Assembly (NCBI GenBank): GCA_025057135.1
Contig: JANWXY010000047.1
Coordinates: 1-50,039, forward strand
DNA from: Bacteroidia bacterium
GTDB lineage: Bacteria > Bacteroidota > Bacteroidia > SpSt-205
Direction: 5' to 3'
DNA length: 50,039 nt
Both the position numbers and the translations under genes were made by a program. The notes under the pieces are model-generated. The model was not told where the DNA came from. It ran no database searches and saw only the letters and a program-made list of their open reading frames with translations. Shown here one piece after another: positions 18,570 through 28,178 of the stretch (within the stretch, counting starts at the first letter, position 1; each line of letters begins with the position of its first letter).

Positions 18570-19515
18570 CTTTTCGGGGATTGGGAAGGAAGGCCTCAAC
18601 GAGGGTCGGTGCATAGCCCATCGGGGCATCGGCGCCTGTAACCCTAACTATCGGTGCATCTAGATAATCAAAAGCCCGTCTCTGTACCATAAAGCTCACC
18701 TCAGCAGCTATCCCGCCTAAAGGCCAAGACTCCTCAACGATAACGAGCCGATTAGTGCGTTGTACAGACTTTATCACGGTATCATAGTCTATGGGGCGGA
18801 GGCTTCGGAGGTCTATCACCTCTGCTGATAGGCCCTCTGTCTCTAAGGCATGGGCGGCTTCTAAGGCTACATGCACCATCTTGCCGAAGCATACGATGGT
18901 CACATCATTTCCAGGACGCTTAATATCCGCTTGGCCTATGGGTATTAGAAACTCTGAGTCTTCTGGCACTTCCCCTTTCATGCCATACATCAGCTCAGAC
19001 TCCATGACGATGACAGGGTCATCATCCCGTATAGCACTTTTCAGCAGTCCTTTTGCATCTCTGGGGGTACTGGGGGAAACGACTTTTAGGCCGGGGACAT
19101 TGGCATACCAGTTCTCGAATGATTGCGAGTGCTGCTGGGCCAGTTGCCCTGCTGAACCGCTCGGGCCCCGGAAGACAATCGGTACGGAAAATTGCCCGCC
19201 GCTCATATGAAGCATTTTAGCGGCATGATTAACGACTTGGTCTATGGCGAGTAGGGCAAAGTTGAAAGTCATGAACTCTATGACAGGACGCAGCCCTACC
19301 ATAGCGGCACCTACACCGATAGCAGCGAAGCCGAGCTCGGATATGGGGGTGTCTATGACCCGTCGCGGTCCAAACTCTGCCAAGAGCCCTTCACTGACTT
19401 TGTAAGCGCCATTATACTCAGCGACTTCTTCACCCATCAAAAAGACTCGTGGGTCTCGTTGCATCTCTTCACGCAGGGCGGCTCGCAGCGCTTCCCGAAA
19501 CTGCATTACAGCCAT
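18532..19515 (-). CDS. pdhB: Pyruvate/2-oxoacid dehydrogenase E1 component beta subunit
   Basis: REALRAALREEMQRDPRVFLMGEEVAEYNGAYKVSEGLL...RVIDTPISELGFAAIGVGAAMVGLRPVIEFMTFNF. Confidence 0.92.
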   Translation of the reverse strand: MAVMQFREALRAALREEMQRDPRVFLMGEEVAEYNGAYKVSEGLLAEFGPRRVIDTPISELGFAAIGVGAAMVGLRPVIEFMTFNFALLAIDQVVNHAAKMLHMSGGQFSVPIVFRGPSGSAGQLAQQHSQSFENWYANVPGLKVVSPSTPRDAKGLLKSAIRDDDPVIVMESELMYGMKGEVPEDSEFLIPIGQADIKRPGNDVTIVCFGKMVHVALEAAHALETEGLSAEVIDLRSLRPIDYDTVIKSVQRTNRLVIVEESWPLGGIAAEVSFMVQRRAFDYLDAPIVRVTGADAPMGYAPTLVEAFLPNPRKVIEAAKYVAYRL

Positions 19516-19519
19516 GTCG

Positions 19520-19527
19520 CAAAGTTA
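19520..19527 (-). promoter_or_regulatory. TAACTTTG box, 4 nt before pdhB ATG, overlapping the comF stop codon
   Basis: Exact TAnnTTTG; spacer 19516-19519. Confidence 0.6.
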
Positions 19528-20199
19528 GCGCCGTCGCTGTGTGATACCTATGGTAAAGACCCAGACTTGCATCGTGCTGGGTAATGAATTCAAGGCAGCC
19601 GCAAGAGTAGCCCCCGTTGTGAGTACATCATCTACTACACCGATAGGTGAAGGAACTGGCCTTATACACAGAAATTCCGCTTCCATCGCTCGCCATCGTT
19701 CAGCTCTATCACGAGCGAGCTGTGAGTCGCTACTCGGGCGGCGCTGCCAGTGTTTAGTCAAAACTGGAAGTCCCCACACTTCAGCTAATCCACGAGCTGC
19801 CCATTCTGCTTGATTATAGCCGCGTTTTCGGCGCCTGAGACTGGATATTGGAATAGGTAATAGGGCTTTGAGCCCTCGGACGAGACTATCGTTTTTGTCC
19901 CGTATCAACGCACCCATATACCGAGCTGCGGCATATAGGAGCTGCGGTCGTCCGTGATACTTAGCTGCTTGTACCCAGCTTCGCAGGGGGCTGCCCGCGA
20001 CGTACCAGAACCCAGAAATGACTCCTTGAAGAGTCGGTACATGAGGCGCTAAACGAAAATATCCCTCGTTATTCTGAGGGTCTATCCAGAAATGGGTTTG
20101 AGGAAGGGCCATGAGACATTTCAAACAGGCACTGCGCTCAGAGGATAGAAGAGGCATTCCACAGGATAGACACACCGAGGGGAAAAGCCATTCCCTCAT
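19525..20199 (-). CDS. ComF family phosphoribosyltransferase-like protein
   Basis: LFPSVCLSCGMPLLSSERSACLKCL zinc motif; LLPIPISSLRRRKRGYNQAEWAARGLAE; PIGVVDDVLTTGATLAA. Confidence 0.92.
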   Translation of the reverse strand: MREWLFPSVCLSCGMPLLSSERSACLKCLMALPQTHFWIDPQNNEGYFRLAPHVPTLQGVISGFWYVAGSPLRSWVQAAKYHGRPQLLYAAARYMGALIRDKNDSLVRGLKALLPIPISSLRRRKRGYNQAEWAARGLAEVWGLPVLTKHWQRRPSSDSQLARDRAERWRAMEAEFLCIRPVPSPIGVVDDVLTTGATLAAALNSLPSTMQVWVFTIGITQRRR

Positions 20200-22307
20200 G
20201 GCATTTCTCCAGAACGGATGCGTGCTATCTGCTGGTGGTAGTATGCTGCTTTTTCGGGGTGTTTTTGAGATAGCGCTTCGTAAATTTCTATGGCACGCAC
20301 TATATCTCCTTGAGACCAGTGTAGGCGCGCCATAGTTTCTGTATAGACGCGAGGACCAGAAGGAACTGGCTCCCAGTTCGGAATAGATAGCTCGGGTACC
20401 TCCCGTTCAACAGAAGGAGGGGTATGTGATTGGAGAGCGGACAGTTTGCTGATAAGTCTGTCAATCAAGTTATTCTCTTGTGTGGGCGTAGCTAAATGGG
20501 GATGTACCAACCTGCGCGCTAAAAGCCTTCGTATAAACTCGTGTCGTAGATTTTCCAGCTCTTTGGTGGCGAGAGAGCTTTTGGAATCTGGCAGAGGAAT
20601 CTCCTTTTGAAGCTCCGCAAGGAAAGATTCCCAAGAAGCTTTCGGCTTGATATCCTGAGGGGGAGGTGGAGCTTCTGCTTGACTAGTGGGAGTAAAGATG
20701 GGCAGGCTATCGGCAGACTCTGGATTAGGCACTGGGAGATGTACCGATGCCTCTAAGTCAATGTCAAAAGGAATAAATGCTCGTATAGGCGACTCACTTT
20801 TGAATGGCGTATTTTCTGGGGTAGGTGGGTATGCTGCCTCAGTCGGGCTCAAACGCAAAGGTTTGTCTGCGTCGTCCAGGGGGATATATTCGCGTAAGAA
20901 CTGCTCTCTCAACTCTGCTCCGACGACCTGGTCCGCAGAAGTGGGTTGGATTGGTGAGTCAGGCGGCTGAGATGGTAGATGAATCGGAGCAGATACAGAC
21001 TCTAAGGGGATATATGTCCTGTGAAACTGCTCTCGTAGCTCGTCAGCCGAGATTTCTGAAAGGGGAGAGACTTGAACCTCTTCTCTGCCAGAAGGGATTA
21101 CGGTTGGCGTGTCAGCACCGGGTTGGGCGTCTGATATTGAGTCTCTGGGCGAAACATCAGAACTGAAAGTATCCGAGGACTCATACTGATGCTGCGACGG
21201 CTGTATTAGCTCTTCAGCTAAGGTGGAGGACTTCTCAGGGGAGGCAGAACTTCGCTCTTCTATGGACGAGGTGTTGGACGCCGTTGAGGGGGGATGAAGA
21301 GCTAACTCAGGCAAATGACCATGGAGCGCGGTCGCTTCTGATGTGTCGGAGATATGGGGGGGAGATTTTGGGTGCTTCCCCAAAGGTAGCTCTATCTGAA
21401 GGATGGAGCTCACCCCCAAAGGTGAGAACGTGAGAGGTTGATTAGATGTGGATTCTGTGACTTTGGTCGGTCGGCTATGAGACAGATGAGATGCTGAGGG
21501 AGGCTCTCTTGTTGCAGAAACCCCTTCCCGTCTAACCGCTTCTGTACTGGAGAAGGTAGTCTCGGCTACTGGCTCTGCTATTGTGGCAGGTTCGGTGGAG
21601 GTAAGATGGGTAGGTGGAAAATCTGATGGAAAAGGGGTGTCAGGTTGTAGAGGTTCCTTTGGCTCCTCCGGTGAAGTTACTATGGGGGCCTGAGGTTCTG
21701 CTACATCCGTAGGTGGGGTTTGGATATATTCTGATGGAATATCTGCGTGAGCGGCGGGAATGTCTACTTGTGTAGCAGGGGGGGAGAGACTTGGGGGGCC
21801 TTCTGCGGAAGGGGGAATTATATTCTCCACTGCTGGTATAGAGGCTATCCTCAGCTGGGAGCGGATACGCTGCCCAGCTTTGGCATATAGAACTTGTCGT
21901 GCCGCTATCCAGCCTTGAAGCGGGGGTAAGAAAGCTTCGGAGTATGGCATTTCAGCAGGACCAGGCTCTTCACTGGATGGGGCTTTTTCGTCTTTCTGTT
22001 CGCTGCGAACGGGAGGCGTCTGCGGTTCGCGTCCCGCTCCGGTTATTCTGGGCGGTGGAGCGACACGAGGGCGCATTTTCTCTTCTAAGAAGAACGCGTA
22101 ATGCTGCCTTGATGGAGCATAGAGAGCGCCTAAAAATCGCAGTTGTTGTGCTCGGGAATCGCCCAGTTTCGTCGCTACTTTCGCCATCATCATTCGTCCC
22201 ATGGCGAAAAATGGGTATTTCTCCAGCACAGATGCAAGCTCTTTTTGGTGTATTTCATCCAGTGCTGTACCCGCTTTCATGTGTAGATATACTTCGTGCC
22301 AGTTCAT
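20196..22307 (-). CDS. Pro/Ser/Thr-rich protein with conserved termini and TPR-like C-terminus
   Basis: N-terminus MNWHEVYLHMKAGTALDEIHQKELASVLEKYPFFAMGRMMMAKVA; C-terminus TETMARLHWSQGDIVRAIEIYEALSQKHPEKAAYYHQQI; long low-complexity middle. Confidence 0.72.
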   Translation of the reverse strand: MNWHEVYLHMKAGTALDEIHQKELASVLEKYPFFAMGRMMMAKVATKLGDSRAQQLRFLGALYAPSRQHYAFFLEEKMRPRVAPPPRITGAGREPQTPPVRSEQKDEKAPSSEEPGPAEMPYSEAFLPPLQGWIAARQVLYAKAGQRIRSQLRIASIPAVENIIPPSAEGPPSLSPPATQVDIPAAHADIPSEYIQTPPTDVAEPQAPIVTSPEEPKEPLQPDTPFPSDFPPTHLTSTEPATIAEPVAETTFSSTEAVRREGVSATREPPSASHLSHSRPTKVTESTSNQPLTFSPLGVSSILQIELPLGKHPKSPPHISDTSEATALHGHLPELALHPPSTASNTSSIEERSSASPEKSSTLAEELIQPSQHQYESSDTFSSDVSPRDSISDAQPGADTPTVIPSGREEVQVSPLSEISADELREQFHRTYIPLESVSAPIHLPSQPPDSPIQPTSADQVVGAELREQFLREYIPLDDADKPLRLSPTEAAYPPTPENTPFKSESPIRAFIPFDIDLEASVHLPVPNPESADSLPIFTPTSQAEAPPPPQDIKPKASWESFLAELQKEIPLPDSKSSLATKELENLRHEFIRRLLARRLVHPHLATPTQENNLIDRLISKLSALQSHTPPSVEREVPELSIPNWEPVPSGPRVYTETMARLHWSQGDIVRAIEIYEALSQKHPEKAAYYHQQIARIRSGEMP

Positions 22308-22308
22308 A

Positions 22309-22809
22309 TCACCAGAAAGATAAGGTTTTATTCACTACATCTTGGGCTATGCGCTCACAGATATCCACAATCAGCGCATCTTGTACAGTAGATAACGGCT
22401 GTCCCGCAGGAAAGTCAGAAAAGTTCATGAAGCTCTGCTCCCAACTAAGCTCAGGGTGTCGGGAACTCACGCAGCGAATGTGTATTGTGATGCTGAGACG
22501 GTTTTGGGCGGCTTGCTGAGTGCCTTGTATAGCTATCGGAGCTACTTTGAAATCTGTGATACGCCCATACAGCATAAGGTCGCCTTTTTCCTTGGCAAGC
22601 CCTAAAGGAGACTGCGAAATAAACTTTTGCCGAAGCGCTTCGGCAAAAGTCTGTGTAAGTGTTGGGATGACCACTCTGGCCTCATTCTCAATAGGGAAGA
22701 CGGTCACTGTCCGTACATCAGGGGGAAGGGCTCCGCTACGAAACGAGTAAGCGCAGGCCCCAAGCGCACTTCCTATTATCGCCACCGCCACTTTATGCCT
22801 CGATCGCAT
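22309..22809 (-). CDS. LptE-like LPS-assembly lipoprotein
   Basis: Signal GSALGACAYSFRSGALPPDVRTVTVFPIENEARVVIPTLTQTFAEALRQKF...LYGRITDFKVAPIAIQG. Confidence 0.82.
   Translation of the reverse strand: MRSRHKVAVAIIGSALGACAYSFRSGALPPDVRTVTVFPIENEARVVIPTLTQTFAEALRQKFISQSPLGLAKEKGDLMLYGRITDFKVAPIAIQGTQQAAQNRLSITIHIRCVSSRHPELSWEQSFMNFSDFPAGQPLSTVQDALIVDICERIAQDVVNKTLSFW
22623..22650. repeat. Perfect 28-bp palindrome ACTTTTGCCGAAGCGCTTCGGCAAAAGT inside the lptE-like gene
   Basis: The first 14 nt are the exact reverse complement of the last 14 nt. Confidence 0.95.
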
Positions 22810-23974
22810 ATTCTTCTATCTTGCGGTAAAGCGTGCGTTCTGAAATCCCAAGCGCCTGTGCGGCTTTTTTGCGATTACTATTGAATCGGCGAAGGGCGGC
22901 TTCTATCAGGCGGCGTTCATTAGCTTCTAAGGATAGAGTTTCAGGTTCGGGTGGAGTAGCTGGCGGTAAAAGGCGCTCTTTGTCAGCATTCAATACATGT
23001 TGGCCTATTTGCCTCAACATCTCTTGCAGGACGAGAAGATGCTCCTGAATGCGAATAAGGTGTGACTCAATGTGCTGCACCTTTGCATATAAGTGTCCAT
23101 CCCCGGTATTGTGCTCTGGCGAACGGAAGTTAGACGAGGTCTCGCGAACGGACGAAATGATCGGTAGAAGCATGTCCCGCTCCGGAAGGTACTCTTGAAG
23201 AATCTGCTCTGTGATACGCTGACCCGGGTGAAGGATCATAAGTTTTTCCACAAGATGTTTGAGCTCTCGCACATTTCCAGGCCACGGGTAGCGCCTGAGC
23301 TTTTCTAACCCACTACTGTCCAGCTCTATTGGAGGAGCGCCAAGCTGGCGGGCCTGCTCATCTACGAAAAACTCAAAAAGTAGTTCTATGTCTTCGGTAC
23401 GCTCCCGAAGAGGAGGGACTTGTATAGTGATTGTATTGAGGCGGTGAAAAAGGTCCTCTCGGAACTTTCCTTTACGAATAAGCCGAAGAAGGTCTCGGTT
23501 TGTGGCGGCGATGAGGCGAACATCTGTTTTCTGGACTTTACTACTACCTACTCGCAGATATTCTCCTGTTTCTAATACCCGTAAAAGGCGCGCCTGGGTA
23601 CCCAGGGGCATTTCTCCGACTTCGTCCAGAAAGAGGGTGCCTCCATTGGCGACCTCAAAGTAGCCTTTACGACTCTCGTGGGCCGAAGTGAAAGCACCTC
23701 TCTCATGTCCAAAAAGCTCTGAATCCATCGTTCCCTCGGGTATTGCCCCGCAGTTGATAGCGAGAAAAGCCTTATCACGACGGAGACTGAGCTGGTGGAT
23801 AATATGGGCGAAAATTTCTTTACCTGTACCGTTTTCGCCTAAGATTAGCACTGGGACATTTGTAGGGGCAACCCTTGCCGCCAGCTCTACCGCTCGCAGA
23901 AGTTGGGGCGATTCTCCGATCAGGCGAAACCTCCGAGCGATATCTCGGGGTTTTTCAGTTAGAAGAGGCTGCAT
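22793..23974 (-). CDS. Sigma-54-type AAA+ transcriptional activator without N-terminal receiver domain
   Basis: Walker A GENGTGKEIFA, GHERGAFTSAHESRKGYFEVANGGTLFLDEVGEMP, RFREDLFHRLN-like region, C-terminal Fis-type HTH. Confidence 0.92.
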   Translation of the reverse strand: MQPLLTEKPRDIARRFRLIGESPQLLRAVELAARVAPTNVPVLILGENGTGKEIFAHIIHQLSLRRDKAFLAINCGAIPEGTMDSELFGHERGAFTSAHESRKGYFEVANGGTLFLDEVGEMPLGTQARLLRVLETGEYLRVGSSKVQKTDVRLIAATNRDLLRLIRKGKFREDLFHRLNTITIQVPPLRERTEDIELLFEFFVDEQARQLGAPPIELDSSGLEKLRRYPWPGNVRELKHLVEKLMILHPGQRITEQILQEYLPERDMLLPIISSVRETSSNFRSPEHNTGDGHLYAKVQHIESHLIRIQEHLLVLQEMLRQIGQHVLNADKERLLPPATPPEPETLSLEANERRLIEAALRRFNSNRKKAAQALGISERTLYRKIEEYAIEA

Positions 23975-25340
23975 ACCCTATTAGCGTGGCAGAAGAAGCA
24001 CCTGTGACATTTACAGAAAGGATGTCACCTGGTTGAGCAAACGCTGCAGCGCCCCGAACGACAATCGCTCGCCCAGAGAAGGTTCTCCCAGCCAAGTCGT
24101 TCGGATCTCGCCGAGAAGGCTTTTCCACGAGAACGCGCTGCTGAGAGTTAAGCTGAGCTTGATTTCGCTCTAAGCTAATCGCTTGCGCCAAGGCAATTAC
24201 CCGTTCAAGCCGTTCCTGCTTGACTTGAGGAGGTACATCGTCAGCATATCTGCGGGCTGCTAAGGTGCCTGGACGCTCGGAATACATAAACTGATACACG
24301 GAGTCAAAACGCACTGTTCGCATCAACGATAGTGTCTCCTCAAAGTCTGCCTCCGTCTCTCCACAAAATCCTACAATAATATCCGTGGAAATCACCGCTT
24401 CTGGTAGATATCGTCGTATCGCTTCTATGCGTTGAATGTACCATTCCGCTGAATAGCCTCTGTTCATTCGTTCAAGTACAGCGTCGCTGCCTGCCTGTAC
24501 TGGCAAGTGAATGTACGGTGTTAGATTGGGGTAAAGCGAAATAGTTTCTAGTACGTCATCCAGCATATCTTTTGGATGGGAAGTGGCAAAGCGAATCCAT
24601 ACATTCGGTGCGGCTTCGGCTACCTTAGAGAGAAGCTGCGCAAACCGGAGTCCTCTGTCATTATAGGAGTCTACATTTTGTCCGAGGAGAGTAATCTCTT
24701 TATATCCAGCTTTGGCGAGCCCTTCTACCTCCTGAACAATGCTTTCCCAAGGGCGACTCCTTTCCCGTCCTCGAGTGAAGGGGACTATGCAGAAAGAGCA
24801 CATATTATTACATCCCCGCATGATTGAGATATAAGCGCTTACTCGGTGAGGAGAAAGTCGCAGGGGCGCCATATCCGCATACGTCTCCTCTCGAGAGAGG
24901 AGCACATGAATGGCTTTCGTTCCACTCTCTACCTGACGGATGAGCTGAGGAAGGTGGCGATACGAGTCTGGCCCTGCTATGAGGTCAACGACCGGTTCTT
25001 CCTCCAAGAGTTTCTTTTTGAGCCGTTCTGCCATACACCCCAAAACGCCGACTATGAGGTGGGAGCGTTGCCGTTTGATAGAAGCAAAGTATTTTAGCCG
25101 TTGCCAAATCTTCTCTTCTGCGTGCTCTCGAATCGCACAAGTGTTAATGAGAATAAGGTCCGCCTCCTCCGGCGATGGAGTGAAAGTGTAGCCAGTCGTT
25201 TGCAGTATTCCCGCCACAAGCTCGCTGTCAGCGAAGTTCATTTGACAGCCGTAAGTTTCTATGTAAGCTTTATACGACGCCTCTGGGTAAATTATAGCTT
25301 CTGCCCGCTGCCCAAATACCCGCTCATGTGCCAGTGCCAT
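23955..25340 (-). CDS. miaB: tRNA-2-methylthio-N6-dimethylallyladenosine synthase
   Basis: YIETYGCQMNFADSE...ISIMRGCNNMCSFCIVPFTRGRERSRP...TDIIVGFCGETEADFEETL. Confidence 0.95.
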   Translation of the reverse strand: MALAHERVFGQRAEAIIYPEASYKAYIETYGCQMNFADSELVAGILQTTGYTFTPSPEEADLILINTCAIREHAEEKIWQRLKYFASIKRQRSHLIVGVLGCMAERLKKKLLEEEPVVDLIAGPDSYRHLPQLIRQVESGTKAIHVLLSREETYADMAPLRLSPHRVSAYISIMRGCNNMCSFCIVPFTRGRERSRPWESIVQEVEGLAKAGYKEITLLGQNVDSYNDRGLRFAQLLSKVAEAAPNVWIRFATSHPKDMLDDVLETISLYPNLTPYIHLPVQAGSDAVLERMNRGYSAEWYIQRIEAIRRYLPEAVISTDIIVGFCGETEADFEETLSLMRTVRFDSVYQFMYSERPGTLAARRYADDVPPQVKQERLERVIALAQAISLERNQAQLNSQQRVLVEKPSRRDPNDLAGRTFSGRAIVVRGAAAFAQPGDILSVNVTGASSATLIGYAASSN

Positions 25341-25958
25341 ATTTTCACAAAGGTAGGAAGTTTTTTCATCGCTGGTATCTCACTTCTTTTTGCACAGGCG
25401 CCTGTGAAACTGCTCTTGGGTCCAGATAGTATTCCTATCTACCTGATGGAGCCTGTGGAGATTGTTGCCGAAGCTCCCCCTCCTGAACGCGTCGCCGAAA
25501 TACGCAAGCAATGGGCGGCTTTTTATCGCCTGCGTCGTAATGTGCATTTGGTATATCCTTTAGCGAAAGAGGCTGCCCGTATCGTTCGCGAAGTAGATAA
25601 TGAGCGCGCACGCCTCGGAGAGAAAAGCCGAGACTATAAGCGATATTCCAAGCGCATGAAAAAAGATTTATTTGACAAATATGAGCCTATTTTGCGCGAA
25701 ATGACAATCAGTCAAGGCATTTTGCTGATAAAGCTCATCTACCGAGAAACTGGTATAGATGCCTATCACCTCATAGAAGATTATTTAGGGGGGCTGCAGG
25801 CAAGCTTTTGGCAGGGGGTGGCTCGCTTATATGGCTCCAATCTGAAACTCAAATACAATCCCAAAGAGGAGCCTGTGATAGAAGCAATCATTGCTGAGAT
25901 TGAGACAGGACAGAGTGCGGATTGGGTGATCCAGGCTTATGAGATTCCTGCAGAATGA
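25326..25958 (+). CDS. DUF4294-like secreted protein; start uncertain
   Basis: Signal-like GSFFIAGISLLFAQA followed by LRRNVHLVYPLAKEAARIVREVDNER...LIYRETGIDAYHLIEDYLGGLQASFWQGVARLYGSNLKLKYNP. Confidence 0.75.
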   Translation: MCQCHIFTKVGSFFIAGISLLFAQAPVKLLLGPDSIPIYLMEPVEIVAEAPPPERVAEIRKQWAAFYRLRRNVHLVYPLAKEAARIVREVDNERARLGEKSRDYKRYSKRMKKDLFDKYEPILREMTISQGILLIKLIYRETGIDAYHLIEDYLGGLQASFWQGVARLYGSNLKLKYNPKEEPVIEAIIAEIETGQSADWVIQAYEIPAE

Positions 25959-26748
25959 ACCGATGCACATCTCGGACCAATGGCCGCCGATGGGTAAGTA
26001 TCAAAGCATGCCCGGCGTTTGGATATAATAGAAGGTGCGCTTTGGGGATATTTTCCGCCAAAAGATAGCTGTGATGAGTAGGTACCATAAAGTCTGATGT
26101 GCCTCCGACCACCAAAGTGGGCTTCGTGATTGAACGGAGATATGGACGACCATCAAACGTGTGGATATTCTCCGCATCCGCTAAAATAACTTCCAACCGC
26201 AGGCTACGAAGGACTCTTTTGTACCACTGTATAATCTCAGGGGGAAACTCTTCTGAGCCAAAGATTTGTGGATACAGGAGATTGGCAATAGAAGCAAGGG
26301 GGAGCATTCTGAGTAGTCTCGGTAGCAGGCGACCTTGCCACTGCTCCAATGTCGTAGCAGGCTTGTAGGCAAAAGTACAAGCTAAGATAACGCCCTGTAC
26401 AAGCTCCGAATAATCCCGTACTAAAAGTTGGGCGAGTGCGCCGCCCATGGAATATCCCATCACCCAGACAGGTTCATTTTTAGCGACGGCGTGTATGAGG
26501 TGGGCAAGGTCCTGAACGCGCTGAGAAAATGTGTAAGGCCCCTCCCAATTCCAAGCACTTCCATAGCCGCGCAAATCAGGAATAATAAGCCGATAGTGCT
26601 GGGCGAGAACGCTTTCCACAGGGGCAAACATTCCCCCATCTACCATGTACCCGTGTATCAGTAGTAGCCATGGCCCTTGCCGTCCTAAGCGTTTATGTGG
26701 AAGAAGGCGCTGGTTCATCATCTTTTCGGGGAAAAAGTAGGGAGACAA
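25888..26748 (-). CDS. Alpha/beta hydrolase
   Basis: LLLIHGYMVDGGMFAPVESVLAQHYRLIIPDLRGYG; nucleophile elbow GYSMGG; AGHALILTHRRPLV. Confidence 0.9.
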   Translation of the reverse strand: MSPYFFPEKMMNQRLLPHKRLGRQGPWLLLIHGYMVDGGMFAPVESVLAQHYRLIIPDLRGYGSAWNWEGPYTFSQRVQDLAHLIHAVAKNEPVWVMGYSMGGALAQLLVRDYSELVQGVILACTFAYKPATTLEQWQGRLLPRLLRMLPLASIANLLYPQIFGSEEFPPEIIQWYKRVLRSLRLEVILADAENIHTFDGRPYLRSITKPTLVVGGTSDFMVPTHHSYLLAENIPKAHLLLYPNAGHALILTHRRPLVRDVHRFILQESHKPGSPNPHSVLSQSQQ

Positions 26749-27634
26749 TTATACTCAGAGTTAGGGCACTCAGAATAAATGCCAGAGAAATTTCCGCGGA
26801 AATGTGAAGCCCTATTAAGGATTGAAACATTTTCAGACCAATTCCTGTCAGAACAATAGATATCCCGTACTCCAAAGCCCAGAAACGATTCATTACGGCA
26901 GCTAAAAGAAAAAACATGGATCGCAGTCCCATTACTGCAAGGATATTTGAACTAAAAAGTACGTCCTCATCCTGTGTAATAGCAAATGCGGCAGGGATAG
27001 AATCTATGGCAAAAATTAGGTCTGAGATTTCTACCATCAAAAGCGCCAGAGCCAGAAGCGTAAAGAACCGTTTTTTATGTCTGTAAATGATGAATTTGCC
27101 TTGATGGGGAGCCGTTGTTATGCGCAGATAGCGACTCAAAAATCGCAATAAAGGATTTTTGCTGAGGTCTGGCGGTTCATCGGAGCGAAAAAATAAATTC
27201 TTAATCCCAGCCCACACTAAAAGCGCTCCGAAAATGTACAATATCCAGCTAAACTTTTTTACCAGGAAAACGCCCGCAAATATAAATATGCCTCTCATGA
27301 ATATTGCGCCTATTATCCCCCAAAATAGGATTTTATGATGATATTGCGGTTCTATAGAAAAATAGCGAAAAATCAGGAGGATTACGAAGACATTATCCAT
27401 AGACAGAGCATACTCCATGACATAAGCAGAATAGTATTCGGCGGCGGCGCTGCGGCCTTTTTGAGCATACACAAATACCCCGAATGCTATCGCTATCACG
27501 ACAATAGCGAGAGACTGCCATGCCGCCTGACGCAGAGTAAGGGCACGGACTTTTTTATGGAATAGACCAAGATCTAATATCAAATATCCGGATACAAGGG
27601 CGATAAATCCCCACAATACAGGATGATCAAGCAT
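26693..27634 (-). CDS. TerC/Alx family integral membrane protein
   Basis: EYALSMDNVFVILLIFRYF, EISDLIFAIDSIPAAFAITQDEDVLFSSNILAVMGLRSMFFLL. Confidence 0.93.
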   Translation of the reverse strand: MLDHPVLWGFIALVSGYLILDLGLFHKKVRALTLRQAAWQSLAIVVIAIAFGVFVYAQKGRSAAAEYYSAYVMEYALSMDNVFVILLIFRYFSIEPQYHHKILFWGIIGAIFMRGIFIFAGVFLVKKFSWILYIFGALLVWAGIKNLFFRSDEPPDLSKNPLLRFLSRYLRITTAPHQGKFIIYRHKKRFFTLLALALLMVEISDLIFAIDSIPAAFAITQDEDVLFSSNILAVMGLRSMFFLLAAVMNRFWALEYGISIVLTGIGLKMFQSLIGLHISAEISLAFILSALTLSIIVSLLFPRKDDEPAPSST

Positions 27635-28178
27635 ACAAGCGCTTGAAAAGTCTCAAAAGTATTAGAGCAACTGCACTCCCAACTAACCATCCTAAAATAA
27701 TATCACTCGGATAATGCACGCCTAAATACACTCGGGTAAAACTATGGAAAAATGCCCATACACCGCCTATGAGCCAGATCATAGGGTGGCGCATGAGGGC
27801 GGCATAAGCGATGACTCCTGCGGCGGAGTTTGCGGCGTGATTAGAAGGGCAGCCAAAGCGTCCCCCTCTGTAGTTGTGTACAAGACGCAGTCGGTTAGAG
27901 ACGATAGGGTCATGAGAAGGGCGCAAGCGTCCGATGAGGGGTTTGAGTACCCTCCCAGTGAGCAAATCAGCCGTCCCCACCGCTATCGCCGTTACTGAGA
28001 GAATACTCAGGGCATGGCGCCACTTCCTTCGCCATATGGTCCATAGGGCTGCTATGAAGTACAAAGGTAACCCTGTCCAACTTTGAGTCCCATACCAGCA
28101 TATTGTATCCCACGGCTCTGCGCCAGAGCTATTTATAAGCAGAAGAAGCCAAGTGTCCCATTGATATATTAGCTCCAT
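27627..28178 (-). CDS. PAP2-family membrane phosphatase
   Basis: KPLIGRLRPSHD...GCPSNHAANSAAGVIAY...FTRVYLGVHYPSDIILGWLVG. Confidence 0.92.
   Translation of the reverse strand: MELIYQWDTWLLLLINSSGAEPWDTICWYGTQSWTGLPLYFIAALWTIWRRKWRHALSILSVTAIAVGTADLLTGRVLKPLIGRLRPSHDPIVSNRLRLVHNYRGGRFGCPSNHAANSAAGVIAYAALMRHPMIWLIGGVWAFFHSFTRVYLGVHYPSDIILGWLVGSAVALILLRLFKRLYA

Noticed and set aside
21899-22519. 206-aa plus-strand ORF antisense to the Pro/Ser-rich and lptE-like genes
   Set aside because: It spans two better-supported minus-strand genes and shows no family signature; likely an artefact of codon bias.
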